Source: a virus
Virus record (IMG/VR): IMGVR_UViG_3300047355_000054
Span: 1 to 29,372 of that record
Reading direction: 5' to 3' (one strand)
Length of the DNA: 29,372 nt
The translations under genes were made by a program, and so were the position numbers. The notes beneath the pieces were generated by a model. The model was not told the DNA's origin and searched no databases. It worked only from the letters and a program-made list of their open reading frames with translations. This document shows positions 21,093 through 29,285 of this stretch, one piece after another; the first letter of the stretch is position 1; every line of letters starts with the position of its first letter.

Positions 21093-22343
21093 TTAATCAC
21101 CCTCCTCTGTTATAGTAAACCGACCCCTAGTATACTCGTTGTTGGTAGGTGCCGTAGTACCTAATACTTCTTCTAGCGTTAAAGCTTCTAGGTTCTGAGA
21201 AACACGAGCGGCATTTACCGCCGATAAGGTTTGTTCTTGTTTTAACCTAACGACTATAGCCATAGCCCTTTGACTTATATCTTGTTCAGTAAAATCAGAA
21301 AACTTAACAGGGGTCACAGACCAAGTATCGTTTTCTTTTCTAAGCTCGGCTTCTGCTTGGTTTGTATACTCGGACCACTCAGATTTGCTAATATTCTGTG
21401 CGGCTATCTTAGACATAGCGTCTCTTAATTTAACTATCCTTTCTTTTTCTCTCGATGCAGTGCGAGTAGCATCTATTGTTGCGCTGTAATAAGCATTATT
21501 AATTGCTCTATACTCAGCATCATGCTGTCTTCGACCCGCCTCAGTCCATGTTCCTTTGTTTTCAAAATCAGGATAAGCATCTTTAAGCCTATCTATTCTT
21601 TCTTTTAATACCTTTGCGATAGCAGGATCTATATTTTTATCATTACTAATATCAGCTTCTAACTCAGAAACAGGAGACGTAGTAGACAAGTAGCTATCTC
21701 TATCAGCTTTAGCGCTAAGTTGGTTGTTATGAGTAAGCTCTCTAGTAGACGCCGCTAAAGCCTCTTTATCTGCATCCACAAGTACTTGTGTAAAACCAGC
21801 GTCCTGCCATTTCTTTTTAGCGCTGGCCACACTTTCCGGAGACTGTTCACTTTGGAGCATATATTTATAAGCCGTAGCTACCCCTAGCTCTTTCTTGCCT
21901 CTGTCTCTTTCGTTTGCGGCATCCTCTATTGCCTGTCTTTGTAGCTGTCGAATCTCTTCAGCGTTGGTACGTCCAACATAGCCTCCGGCGTCTAAACCTA
22001 CTTTAGCGGCAATTCCTGCCATAGACTCTTCGTACTTCCGTTGAAGGGCTGGGTCTTTTTCAGTAGCACGAGCAACCTCTAGCTTGTTTATTGCTTTTTG
22101 TGATTCTTGTCGCATGAAAGCAATTTTAGCTTCTTGGGCCCTTTGAATATCTGCTGGTGTTTTGGCATTAGCTATGCTGTATTCAAGTTGCTGTAGAGGC
22201 GACATACTTCTATAAGCTTCTAACTTTTTCTGTTCTTGATACTGCCTTGGTAAATTACCAATAGCGGCTCCAGCTCCAAATAAACTTTTAGACATAGCAG
22301 GGTTTGCTAAGTTTTGTAAAAACCCTTGTGCAAAGTTAACCAT
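21093..22343 (-). CDS. Internal virion protein candidate (416 aa)
   Basis: I place the start at ATG 22343 (MVNFAQGFLQNLANPAM), 17 codons inside the longest frame, because GAGGAAC is a ribosome binding site there and the longer start would overlap the previous gene. The 416-residue protein is almost entirely helical and rich in Ala, Glu and Lys, with long heptad-like stretches (AKIAFMRQESQKAINKLEVA; EIRQLQRQAIEDAANERDRG). This looks like T7-type internal core proteins (gp15-like). It ends 3 bases before the start of the 982-residue gene. No enzymatic motif is visible. Confidence 0.7.
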   Translation of the reverse strand: MVNFAQGFLQNLANPAMSKSLFGAGAAIGNLPRQYQEQKKLEAYRSMSPLQQLEYSIANAKTPADIQRAQEAKIAFMRQESQKAINKLEVARATEKDPALQRKYEESMAGIAAKVGLDAGGYVGRTNAEEIRQLQRQAIEDAANERDRGKKELGVATAYKYMLQSEQSPESVASAKKKWQDAGFTQVLVDADKEALAASTRELTHNNQLSAKADRDSYLSTTSPVSELEADISNDKNIDPAIAKVLKERIDRLKDAYPDFENKGTWTEAGRRQHDAEYRAINNAYYSATIDATRTASREKERIVKLRDAMSKIAAQNISKSEWSEYTNQAEAELRKENDTWSVTPVKFSDFTEQDISQRAMAIVVRLKQEQTLSAVNAARVSQNLEALTLEEVLGTTAPTNNEYTRGRFTITEEGD

Positions 22344-22353
22344 TATTAGTTCC

Positions 22354-23214
22354 TCAAGTAGTCTTAGTGCCGAATAAGCCGCCCATAGCGCCACTTAGCA
22401 TGCTTCCGCCTACACCACCAGCAATGTTTGCCTGTCCTGTAGCCGCCGCCAAAAGACCCTGAAGACCTGTAGCGTAAGTTTGTCCGTACATTCCTGCTTG
22501 TTGTGAGATGGCTTGACGACGTTGCTCTGCCGCTGTCATACCGGGCTGTAGAGCATTCAACAACTGCGACTGAGGAAGGTAGCTAGAAGCCAACATACCC
22601 TGCCCTAATTGCGCCGTCTGCATCCGCTCGTTCCCTGCAAATTGCATAGCATTCAAGATAGCACTGTTACGCGCTTCTTCTTGTGCTTTTGCCATTGCTA
22701 ACCCTTCAGGAGTACCGCCAAACATATCTGTTCGTACACCTAATCGGCCTTGCGCGGCTAATCTATTCTCTAATGCTAGACGCTCTCGTTCCTGCTGAGG
22801 AGACATAGCAGTCATCATACGATCAAAGACTTGTTGCTCTCTTTCTTGTGGAGACATAGCCGCATCGCTAAACAAGTTACCTGCATTCTGAAATAACTGC
22901 TGTTGAAACGCCTGCTCTTCTGGAGACATTTGCAAGTTATAGGACATTGCCCCAGAATTAGGATCTTGAGACATACCAAACTGTCCACCTGTTGCAGTAG
23001 TAACAGTATAAGGCTGAAATTCCATCATCCCTGACAGTCTGTCTGCTAATCCTCCGGGCCCAGAAAGCTCAGAAAAAGCTCTTTCACCTACGTCTCCAAG
23101 ATCACTATAGCCTTTTTCAGCAAGAGCAAGACCTGCGGCACCTAACCCCAAAGCACCTGCATTTCCTACTGCATTATCAGCGCCCCCTAATAAATTCTCT
23201 AACCATTCTGGCAT
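22354..23214 (-). CDS. Internal virion protein candidate (286 aa, T7 gp14-like)
   Basis: The 286-residue protein has a Gly/Ala-rich hydrophobic N-terminus (NAVGNAGALGLGAAGLALAE), a Gln- and Met-rich helical middle (MSPQEREQQVFDRMMTAMSP) and a Gly/Ala-rich hydrophobic C-terminus (GLLAAATGQANIAGGVGGSM). Amphipathic, Gly/Ala-rich ends suit a protein that inserts in the outer membrane during DNA ejection, as T7 gp14 does. MSPQER/MSPEEQ motifs recur three times. The assignment is by composition and order. TAATG joins it to the gene before. Confidence 0.65.
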   Translation of the reverse strand: MPEWLENLLGGADNAVGNAGALGLGAAGLALAEKGYSDLGDVGERAFSELSGPGGLADRLSGMMEFQPYTVTTATGGQFGMSQDPNSGAMSYNLQMSPEEQAFQQQLFQNAGNLFSDAAMSPQEREQQVFDRMMTAMSPQQERERLALENRLAAQGRLGVRTDMFGGTPEGLAMAKAQEEARNSAILNAMQFAGNERMQTAQLGQGMLASSYLPQSQLLNALQPGMTAAEQRRQAISQQAGMYGQTYATGLQGLLAAATGQANIAGGVGGSMLSGAMGGLFGTKTT

Positions 23215-23447
23215 TAGTATGTACCTCCATCAATTGTCCCTGTAGCAAGAGTACCGATAAAGGTCAATGCAGGAATCACCACTGTCCCTGTAAACGTGGG
23301 TGAAGCAAGATCAGCTTTTGTCGCAACTGCTGTAGCAATGTCGTCAAACTCTGTCTCGAACTCTGTTCCTTTAATAACTTTACCGGCGTCACCAGAAGGT
23401 AGACTATCCTTAGCGGCAAAGTCAGTAGTCTTAGTGTAATTACTCAT
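23214..23447 (-). CDS. Short fibre-like or tail-associated protein (77 aa)
   Basis: The 77-residue protein begins MSNYTKTTDFAAKDSLPSGD and continues KVIKGTEFETEFDDIATAVA. This pattern is common at the N-terminus of phage tail fibres and short structural proteins (K-I-GTEFD-EF--I--A). The second half, SPTFTGTVVIPALTFIGTLA, is like the beta-repeat units of trimeric fibres. Here it stands alone, ending TIDGGTY. It could be a truncated fibre module or a small tail adaptor. It is coupled at both ends (ATGA and TAATG). Confidence 0.75.
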   Translation of the reverse strand: MSNYTKTTDFAAKDSLPSGDAGKVIKGTEFETEFDDIATAVATKADLASPTFTGTVVIPALTFIGTLATGTIDGGTY

Positions 23448-24967
23448 ATTGTTTTACCTACTAGTGCTAATACATTTATTTCTTGTAAAGATAATTTGAA
23501 CCCATCAATGTCGGACTCAACCCCAATTGTTAAAGTCCCACCACTTCCGTTAGCGTTTATGGCAGATCTTGATATTTTTTCACCATCGGCAAACTCACCA
23601 ATGTTAAACTGCGCTACGTTATACTCAGATAAACTTTGAGTACCTAAAGATATAAAAGAACTGTTATATACAGTATTAAAATCGTAACTCCACTTAATAA
23701 ACAAACTAGCCCCGTTGCCACCAATAATAGTAGGTCTTAGTTTCTTAAGAAATTTAAGCTTTGCCGTATCACCAAAAGTTAATTCAGGGCTAAAATACCT
23801 AAACCGGTACGAGTTACCGTTGTCTTGATTACCTGAGTAAGTACCTATTCCGTGTTTACTACCTATAAATAAAGTACCGTTGTCTTTTCTTCCATACGAA
23901 GTAAAGTCAGTACCGGGCCATCGAGTTACTCTATAGGCACCGTTCTCTACTGTACCTCTAACATCAAAACACAAAGTTACGTCTTGATCTCTAAATGTTA
24001 ATAAATAAAAGTTTTCTTCTGGATGGTATACTGAAGTAAATGTTTCATTAGAAGGAGAGAGTAGTCCTATAATATCTTTTGTTATTGTTGACGATAGGTT
24101 ATTAATAGGCATTGACTTTTCTTGTATTGTCCGACCAAAGCTACGTAACCCTGTTTGAGACAAGAACAAGACGTCTGATCCGGTGTACTGTACAGTGTCT
24201 CTATCAACACAGCCTATTCCTGATATAGTGTCTTTTAAAGCCATAGACGAGGGATCAGTAGCCCCTGAGTAAACAACAATACTATGCTTACCAAAAATAA
24301 CGAGAGCGTCGTTGTGAGCCGCTAACGCTACAATTTCATCACGACCATCAGGCCATACAGTAGTAATATCAATAGACCCTGACGAGCCTCCAGACCATGC
24401 ATGCCCTATTAATAAATCAGACCAATAAATAGTAGACTTGTCAGTAGAAAAGTCAGCCGTCCATAACCTACCGTAAGCCGCTAGTACCTCATTACCATAC
24501 ATAGTACTAGCTACACCAGTTGCGTGTGTATGGTTACTCATAGCCTGAACAACGGCTGATGTGTTATCGTAAACTAAAGGCTCAAAACCTCTTTGAAAGA
24601 AATATACGTGGTCATTAAAGTTAACTATTTTCCAGTTGTTTGCGGTAATTGAATAACCAGATGGAGTAGCATCTACCAGAGTAGTAGTACCAGTCATAAT
24701 CTTGTTGTTGCCTACAGAAAAAACAACAGAGTTCCCAGCATCATCTTTAAATTCTTTTATAGACTGAATACTTGCTGATCCTAATACAGTTTTATCCGTA
24801 GTAAGTACAGACAAACCCTTACGAGCGGCAACGCGACCTCGCTTGTCAATAACCGCATTGTCTGCTATTTCAGCAAACGAAGGGTCTTGAGCTAACGGAG
24901 AGTCTTCCGTGTTAATCCCTTTAAAGCCGGGAGCTACAAGATTTATACTTTTAAGTTCTTGTGCCAT
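23444..24967 (-). CDS. Tail tubular protein B / nozzle-like protein (507 aa)
   Basis: The 507-residue protein follows the tail tube A candidate, as in T7 (gp11-gp12). Its N-terminus (LVAPGFKGINTEDSPLAQDP, then ADNAVIDKRGRVAARKGLSV) is the pattern I know from marine podovirus tail-nozzle proteins, shared with T7 gp12-type starts. The body is beta-rich with repeated loops, as expected for a propeller-like nozzle. It would extend the tail tip below the portal. T7 gp12 is larger (794), so this is a short form. A GAGGT ribosome binding site precedes the ATG. Confidence 0.8.
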   Translation of the reverse strand: MAQELKSINLVAPGFKGINTEDSPLAQDPSFAEIADNAVIDKRGRVAARKGLSVLTTDKTVLGSASIQSIKEFKDDAGNSVVFSVGNNKIMTGTTTLVDATPSGYSITANNWKIVNFNDHVYFFQRGFEPLVYDNTSAVVQAMSNHTHATGVASTMYGNEVLAAYGRLWTADFSTDKSTIYWSDLLIGHAWSGGSSGSIDITTVWPDGRDEIVALAAHNDALVIFGKHSIVVYSGATDPSSMALKDTISGIGCVDRDTVQYTGSDVLFLSQTGLRSFGRTIQEKSMPINNLSSTITKDIIGLLSPSNETFTSVYHPEENFYLLTFRDQDVTLCFDVRGTVENGAYRVTRWPGTDFTSYGRKDNGTLFIGSKHGIGTYSGNQDNGNSYRFRYFSPELTFGDTAKLKFLKKLRPTIIGGNGASLFIKWSYDFNTVYNSSFISLGTQSLSEYNVAQFNIGEFADGEKISRSAINANGSGGTLTIGVESDIDGFKLSLQEINVLALVGKTI

Positions 24968-24974
24968 ACGTACC

Positions 24975-25649
24975 TCAAGGTGTATAGAATATTACTTCTT
25001 CTGGGTGCTTTGCCGCATCAATAGCAATAGCGTCAGATAAGTATTTATTAGCCATAGTAAAGTACTCAGAAGCAGAAGTGCCTCCAGTTTCTCCACGCTC
25101 TCTTGCCGCTAAAGCCACAGCAAGGTGAACTACAGGAGGAGCAGGTATATACAGAAAAGCCGTATCAAAATTTAAATCGTCTTTTCGAATAACACAGTTA
25201 AATCTAAGTGTGTAGACTCCGTCAGGTTTAGGGTATACATCTATCTTAGTATCACCTGTACCGCTTCGGATACCGTTATATGTAAAATAAAGAGGAGACC
25301 CTGACACTACATCTTCCATTAAATATTTCTCATCAAACCATTTCTGAGTCTGATAAGACATAGGAGTGTTACTCGTGTCGTTAATAACATTAAGCTCTTT
25401 AATGTTGTTTTGACTACCAGTAAGCGTATAACTAAACACACCCTCTAAAGTAGTGACTGTTAGTGTTGTACGTAAAGCAGACCAATCCCAAGCAGTTTCT
25501 ACTAATGTTTTGGCATCGTTAACTAAATCACCTATAAGCTTACTATAAGAAGTTTCGTCAACTGAGTCTACTTCAGTCTCTCGTAATCTTCTTAACACAG
25601 CGTTAACTAAGTCTAGTCTTGTAGGCATAGTGGGAAATATACTTGTCAT
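24975..25649 (-). CDS. Tail tubular protein A (gp11-like adaptor, 224 aa)
   Basis: The 224-residue protein has the typical start of this family ([20 protein letters not shown]), then [20 protein letters not shown] and a beta-rich middle. The C-terminus contains [20 protein letters not shown] with helices. It forms the dodecameric ring between portal and nozzle in T7-like tails. Length fits T7 gp11 (196) and marine relatives (200-240). An ATGA overlap joins it to the Pro-Glu repeat gene, and it lies 7 bases before the nozzle gene. Confidence 0.88.
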   Translation of the reverse strand: MTSIFPTMPTRLDLVNAVLRRLRETEVDSVDETSYSKLIGDLVNDAKTLVETAWDWSALRTTLTVTTLEGVFSYTLTGSQNNIKELNVINDTSNTPMSYQTQKWFDEKYLMEDVVSGSPLYFTYNGIRSGTGDTKIDVYPKPDGVYTLRFNCVIRKDDLNFDTAFLYIPAPPVVHLAVALAARERGETGGTSASEYFTMANKYLSDAIAIDAAKHPEEVIFYTP

Positions 25650-27922
25650 GAGAATAAACCTTTTCCTTTTCCTAGTCTTGTCATCATTTTCATAAGCTCA
25701 ACATCATAATCTTTTGTAGTGTATTGTACTCCTACGAAAGGAGTCTGAGGATAGTTAAAGGTAGGTTGCGTTAACATACCTCCAAAGCCTCCTCCTCCGC
25801 CTGAAGACGTAGGCTCTTTGTCGCCATCGCCATCACCGTCGCCGCTACCTCCTCCTCCTGAACCGCTAGTACCTTCTCCGGGGTCTCCATCAACTCCTTC
25901 AGTACCTTCAGTAATATTGCCGTCTGTCCCGTCACCATCGTTAGGGTCGTCAGAAGGATCAGCAGTAGGATCTCCTGTAGGGTCGTCAGAAGGATCAGGA
26001 TCAGGATTACCAGTAGGATCACCAACAGGTTCTTCGTCAGGTTCTCCAATATTATCTGTAGGCTCCTCTGCCACTTCATCAGTAGGAGGATCTTCAGTAG
26101 GTTCTGTTACATCATCAATAGCGTCCTGAACTGGATCGTCTACTGGATCAGGTGCTGGATCCGGTGCTGGTTCCGGTGCTGGTTCCGGTGCTGGTTCAGG
26201 TGCTGGTTCAGGTGCTGGTTCAGGTGCTGGTTCAGGTGCTGGTTCAGGTGCTGGTTCAGGTGCTGGTTCCGGTGCTGGTTCAGGTGCTGGCTCAGGTGCT
26301 GGCTCAGGTGCTGGTTCAGGCTGTGGCTCAGGTTCTGGCTCAGGTGCTGGCTCAGGCTGTGGCTCAGGTGCTGGCTCAGGCTCTGGTTCAGGCTCTTTAA
26401 CATCATCAATAGCATCCTGAATAGGATCCGGTTCAGGCTCAGGCTCCGGTTGTGGCTCCGGTTGTGGCTCCGGTTGTGGCTCCGGTTGTGGCTCAGGTTG
26501 TGGCTCCGGTTGTGGCTCAGGTGCTGGTTCAGGTGCTGGTTCAGGTGCCGGTTCAGGTGCTGGTTCAGGTGCTGGTTCAGGTGCTGGCTCAGGTACTGGT
26601 TCAGGTGCTGGCTCAGGTACTGGTTCAGGCTCTGGTTCAGGTACTGGTTCAGGCTCTGGTTCAGGCTCTGGTTCAGGCTCTGGTTCAGGCTCTGGTTCAG
26701 GCTCTGGTTCAGGCTCTGGTTCTGGCTCCGGTTGCGGTTGCGGTTCAGGCTCTGGTTCAGGCTCTGGTTCAGGCTCCGGTGCAGGTACGTCTTCAACAGT
26801 ATCTTCATCTATGTCGTCACGATCATCGTCGATGTTATTAGTGGTATCTTCAAAGATATCCCTAAAAGGGTCGTCATTGTCATCGTCGTCGTCAGATCGA
26901 GGAAACTGATCTGCTAGTTCGTCAGGTGTTTCTATCGGGAAACCACTATCGTTATATACTCCGGTTTCTGGGTTTTCTCCTATATAATCTTTATAATCTT
27001 CAAGTTCTGCTACAACCCAGTCTTCTCCTAGAACACCATTAGGATCTGGTATCAAGACGGTCCCGTCGTCTTTGACAATAAACCAAGGTAGCCCTCCCGC
27101 CACAGTTTCATTCTCGTCTGGCGTAGGAGGCTCTACAAAACCTTCGTCTTCGTCTTCGTCTTGGTCTTCGTCTTGATCTTGGTCTTGGTCTTGGTCTTGG
27201 TCTTCTAGTTCTTCTTCTGGTTCTTGATCTGGTTGTGACTCAGGCTCATCGTCTAACAGACTAGGCAGGTCGTCGTTTTCATTAGAGTCATCGATAGCGT
27301 CCTGAATAGGATCAGCGTCGTCTTTAGTATCAGAATCAGCAGGAGCATCATCTGCTATAGTATCGTCGCCTTCCTGAATAACATCAGTTTCGTCTGTGTC
27401 TTGATTGTCATCAGTATCTTCAGAACCAGCCGCACCTCCTTCTTCGTCTTCAAGTGGCGGGAGAACCGGAGGATCTATATCTAACTCATCGTCAATAATA
27501 TCAGGAGCATCGTCTTGATCCTCTAGCACAGGGTCATCCGCTACAAAAGGGTCTTCCTCACGAATATCTTCAGGTTCGGATTCTGGCTCTTCTTCTTGCT
27601 GTGCAAGCCATTCTTGATAACCGCCAGCCTCTTCTATTTGTTTTGCTATATCTTCAATAGCAGAGCTATCTTGAGACTCTACCGCTGTTTCTAACGCACG
27701 CAACACTCTTGGATCTATATCGTCAGGAATCCCTTGAGTACCTACAAACTCTGGCAGATCAAATCCTGCCTCTCTAAGAATTTGTTGCATCGTTTGATAA
27801 GCATCAGTTATTCCGCCAACAAATGACCGAACTGAACGATCAGGCTCATCGTCGCCGGGAGGAGCTTCAGTACCCCTATCTCTGCCTTTTTTTCTTGGTA
27901 ACTTTCCCGGTGGTAATGCCAT
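25646..27922 (-). CDS. Pro-Glu repeat protein of the virion arm (758 aa)
   Basis: The protein has four parts. Residues 1-200 are acidic with a short helical section ([20 protein letters not shown]), and residues 200-380 are extremely Asp/Glu-rich. Residues ~380-590 are almost only P, E, A and Q as dipeptide repeats ([20 protein letters not shown]). The rest is Asp/Gly-rich, ending in an ordered-looking tail ([20 protein letters not shown]). The nonapeptide DP(I/V)QDAIDD occurs three times, near residues 204, 498 and 594. PE/PA repeats form stiff extended rods. It lies between holin and tail tube A, so a virion rod, tether or scaffold is plausible. No signal peptide or membrane segment is seen. 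Function unknown. Confidence 0.85.
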   Translation of the reverse strand: MALPPGKLPRKKGRDRGTEAPPGDDEPDRSVRSFVGGITDAYQTMQQILREAGFDLPEFVGTQGIPDDIDPRVLRALETAVESQDSSAIEDIAKQIEEAGGYQEWLAQQEEEPESEPEDIREEDPFVADDPVLEDQDDAPDIIDDELDIDPPVLPPLEDEEGGAAGSEDTDDNQDTDETDVIQEGDDTIADDAPADSDTKDDADPIQDAIDDSNENDDLPSLLDDEPESQPDQEPEEELEDQDQDQDQDQDEDQDEDEDEGFVEPPTPDENETVAGGLPWFIVKDDGTVLIPDPNGVLGEDWVVAELEDYKDYIGENPETGVYNDSGFPIETPDELADQFPRSDDDDDNDDPFRDIFEDTTNNIDDDRDDIDEDTVEDVPAPEPEPEPEPEPEPQPQPEPEPEPEPEPEPEPEPEPEPEPEPEPEPVPEPEPEPVPEPAPEPVPEPAPEPAPEPAPEPAPEPAPEPAPEPQPEPQPEPQPEPQPEPQPEPQPEPEPEPDPIQDAIDDVKEPEPEPEPAPEPQPEPAPEPEPEPQPEPAPEPAPEPAPEPAPEPAPEPAPEPAPEPAPEPAPEPAPEPAPEPAPEPAPDPAPDPVDDPVQDAIDDVTEPTEDPPTDEVAEEPTDNIGEPDEEPVGDPTGNPDPDPSDDPTGDPTADPSDDPNDGDGTDGNITEGTEGVDGDPGEGTSGSGGGGSGDGDGDGDKEPTSSGGGGGFGGMLTQPTFNYPQTPFVGVQYTTKDYDVELMKMMTRLGKGKGLFS
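26145..26786 (-). repeat. Tandem 6/12-bp repeats coding the Pro-Glu rod
   Basis: Two blocks of short tandem repeats, 26145-26396 and 26427-26786, encode Pro-Glu, Pro-Ala-Pro-Glu and Pro-Gln-Pro-Glu. The common unit on the plus strand is 12 bases, GGTGCTGGTTCA, with variants GGCTCTGGTTCA and GGTTGTGGCTCC. The blocks are separated by about 30 bases encoding DPIQDAIDD. Runs of identical units and silent changes (TCA/TCC) indicate recent expansion by slippage or recombination. Long plus-strand open frames here are by-products. Confidence 0.9.
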
Positions 27923-28321
27923 TTACTTTTCCCTCGATACGCCCTTAGTTTTTTCATAAGAACGCATTGCACCAAGACCAAGCATACCCATAAGTACAGG
28001 CATCATGGTCTCTAGATCAATAAGCGGTATAGTCACTTCAATAGCCAACAATGCCAGAATAAAATTAGTAAACGGTATAACCATAAAGTTACCTGTCATA
28101 CCTAGTACACAACACCAGCCAACAGCAGGTCGCCATCCAGAGACGAACAAGGACTTGTGTGATGCTTCTACCTTGTTGACTTCTATCTGTGCCGTAGCAA
28201 GCTCCTGAGCGTGTATCTGAGCCATTGTAGCGACTTCGTGGGCTAACCTTGCCTTCTGGTCCTTGTCCTGTATAAACTTGTCTAGTAAGCCTGTGACAGG
28301 CCCTATGAGTGCTTCTATCAT
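27923..28321 (-). CDS. Holin (3-TM family candidate)
   Basis: The 132-residue protein has a helical, charged N-terminal half (KFIQDKDQKARLAHEVATMA). The motif FVSGWRPAVGWCCVLGMTGN leads into two clear hydrophobic segments, FMVIPFTNFILALLAIEVTI and MMPVLMGMLGLGAMRS. The GWRP-x-GW pattern followed by membrane segments is the signature I know from the '3TMs holin' family linked to gene-transfer agents and phages. It would make the membrane lesion that releases the lysis enzyme, presumably the M15 peptidase. It is linked to the gene before by ATGA, and its stop abuts the next start. Confidence 0.88.
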   Translation of the reverse strand: MIEALIGPVTGLLDKFIQDKDQKARLAHEVATMAQIHAQELATAQIEVNKVEASHKSLFVSGWRPAVGWCCVLGMTGNFMVIPFTNFILALLAIEVTIPLIDLETMMPVLMGMLGLGAMRSYEKTKGVSREK

Positions 28322-28503
28322 CTTATGTACTCAGCAAAGACTAACGCACCAAGAATAAAAGGATACAAAGCAAAGACAGCTTGACGGTTGACAGTAATGT
28401 CCTTACCTGCTAAATCAAGTTGACGTTGAATCATTTCGTAACGAACAAGGCATTCCTTCTCGTGTCCTTCGAGCCTAGCTATTAGTTCCTCTGTTCTAGT
28501 CAT
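28318..28503 (-). CDS. Small membrane protein with C-terminal TM (61 aa)
   Basis: The 61-residue protein has a charged coiled-coil-like N-terminus (TRTEELIARLEGHEKECLVR; EMIQRQLDLAG) and one hydrophobic segment at the C-terminus (VFALYPFILGALVFAEYI). Small proteins of this shape lie next to the holin in many marine phages. It could be a second holin, an antiholin or a spanin component. No lipobox is seen. Start and stop overlap both neighbours by 1-4 bases. Confidence 0.75.
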   Translation of the reverse strand: MTRTEELIARLEGHEKECLVRYEMIQRQLDLAGKDITVNRQAVFALYPFILGALVFAEYIR

Positions 28504-28967
28504 TACTTACCACCTGTTATAATAAACATTAACAACCCAGCTAAAAGCCCTGTCATCGTCACTATAGCCAAAGAACTAACAAGTGCTTCCTTTAGTTCTT
28601 GTTGTCTATAAACCGTTTCTTCTCTTTCTCTTGCTATGTTCTTCTTTAGTTCACGAAACTCTAAAAGTCCTTGACTACCGTATGCGTAGTTCAACATGGT
28701 TATCAAGTCTCTTTGCTGTGCTTCTATCTTCTTCTTTGCAGCAAAAGCTTGTATAGCCTCTGCTTCAACACTTTTCCTAAATACAACCTTCTTAAAAGGT
28801 GATGTTCTTTTTGCCTTGTTGTCTGCGTAGATGACATCAGATGCGTGTCCGTACCAAGTACTTATCTGCATCATAGTGTCTTCAGCAGCTCTCCCTGCTT
28901 CTACCATTGCCTTCGCCATAGCAAATGCTTTAGAGGCTCCAGCAATAGCAGTAACAGGGTCAATCAT
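28503..28967 (-). CDS. Membrane-anchored coiled-coil protein (154 aa), lysis or internal
   Basis: The 154-residue protein has Ala-rich N-terminal helices (VTAIAGASKAFAMAKAMVEA), a basic middle (AKRTSPFKKVVFRKSVEAEA) and a coiled coil (REREETVYRQQELKEALVSS). It ends in one C-terminal membrane segment (LAIVTMTGLLAGLLMFIITG). I recall homologues next to fibre and holin genes in pelagiphages and cyanophages, without known function. The coiled-coil plus TM layout suggests a lysis-module or structural membrane protein. It abuts the 105-residue gene upstream. Confidence 0.75.
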   Translation of the reverse strand: MIDPVTAIAGASKAFAMAKAMVEAGRAAEDTMMQISTWYGHASDVIYADNKAKRTSPFKKVVFRKSVEAEAIQAFAAKKKIEAQQRDLITMLNYAYGSQGLLEFRELKKNIAREREETVYRQQELKEALVSSLAIVTMTGLLAGLLMFIITGGK

Positions 28968-29285
28968 TTACCAAGGCACACCAGAGCCGCTAGTTGGGTT
29001 CTTGTCTGCTTCGATCTTAGCAGTCAGTGCCGCTTCGACAGTGTCTTGACCTACAGACTCCCATACCCAACCTAAGACATCAGCCTCAGTCAGGCTGTCA
29101 TAGGCAATGTAGTCAGATGCAGTAGGGTCTGGTGTAAAGCCGACAGTACCGTAAGAGGATGCAGAGTAAGTAACAGCGTCGTCGCCAGTACCTACGGTTT
29201 CTTCTTCAGTGCATCGCCAGTGTGCAACGGTTACACCGCCGTCTGCCAATTCACGCTCAAGTGTTGCAATAGTCCATGTAGTCAT
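28968..29285 (-). CDS. Conserved small phage protein after the tail fibre (105 aa)
   Basis: The 105-residue protein begins MTTWTIATLERELADGGVTV and continues AHWRCTEEETVG and YGTVGFTPDPTASDYIAYDS, with SLTEADVLGWVWE after it. I recall this pattern from small proteins immediately after tail fibre genes in marine phages; a fibre assembly or tail role is assumed, not shown. It ends in a disordered SGSGVPW tail. Its start overlaps the fibre stop as TAATG. Confidence 0.8.
   Translation of the reverse strand: MTTWTIATLERELADGGVTVAHWRCTEEETVGTGDDAVTYSASSYGTVGFTPDPTASDYIAYDSLTEADVLGWVWESVGQDTVEAALTAKIEADKNPTSGSGVPW

Noticed and set aside
26145-26786. CRISPR-like array
   Set aside because: Repeats are 6-12 bp, contiguous, in frame and without unique spacers.
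26140-26917. Long open frames in the other frames and on the opposite strand of the Pro-Glu repeat region
   Set aside because: They arise because the 12-bp repeat has no stops in several frames. Products such as (VLVQ)n or (SLNQ)n have no start signals or ordered ends, whereas the minus-strand Pro-Glu frame continues into unique, coupled sequence on both sides.
25646-27922. TonB-like protein because of Pro-Glu repeats
   Set aside because: No N-terminal membrane anchor and no TonB C-terminal domain; the tail resembles phage structural sequence and the neighbours are phage tail and lysis genes.
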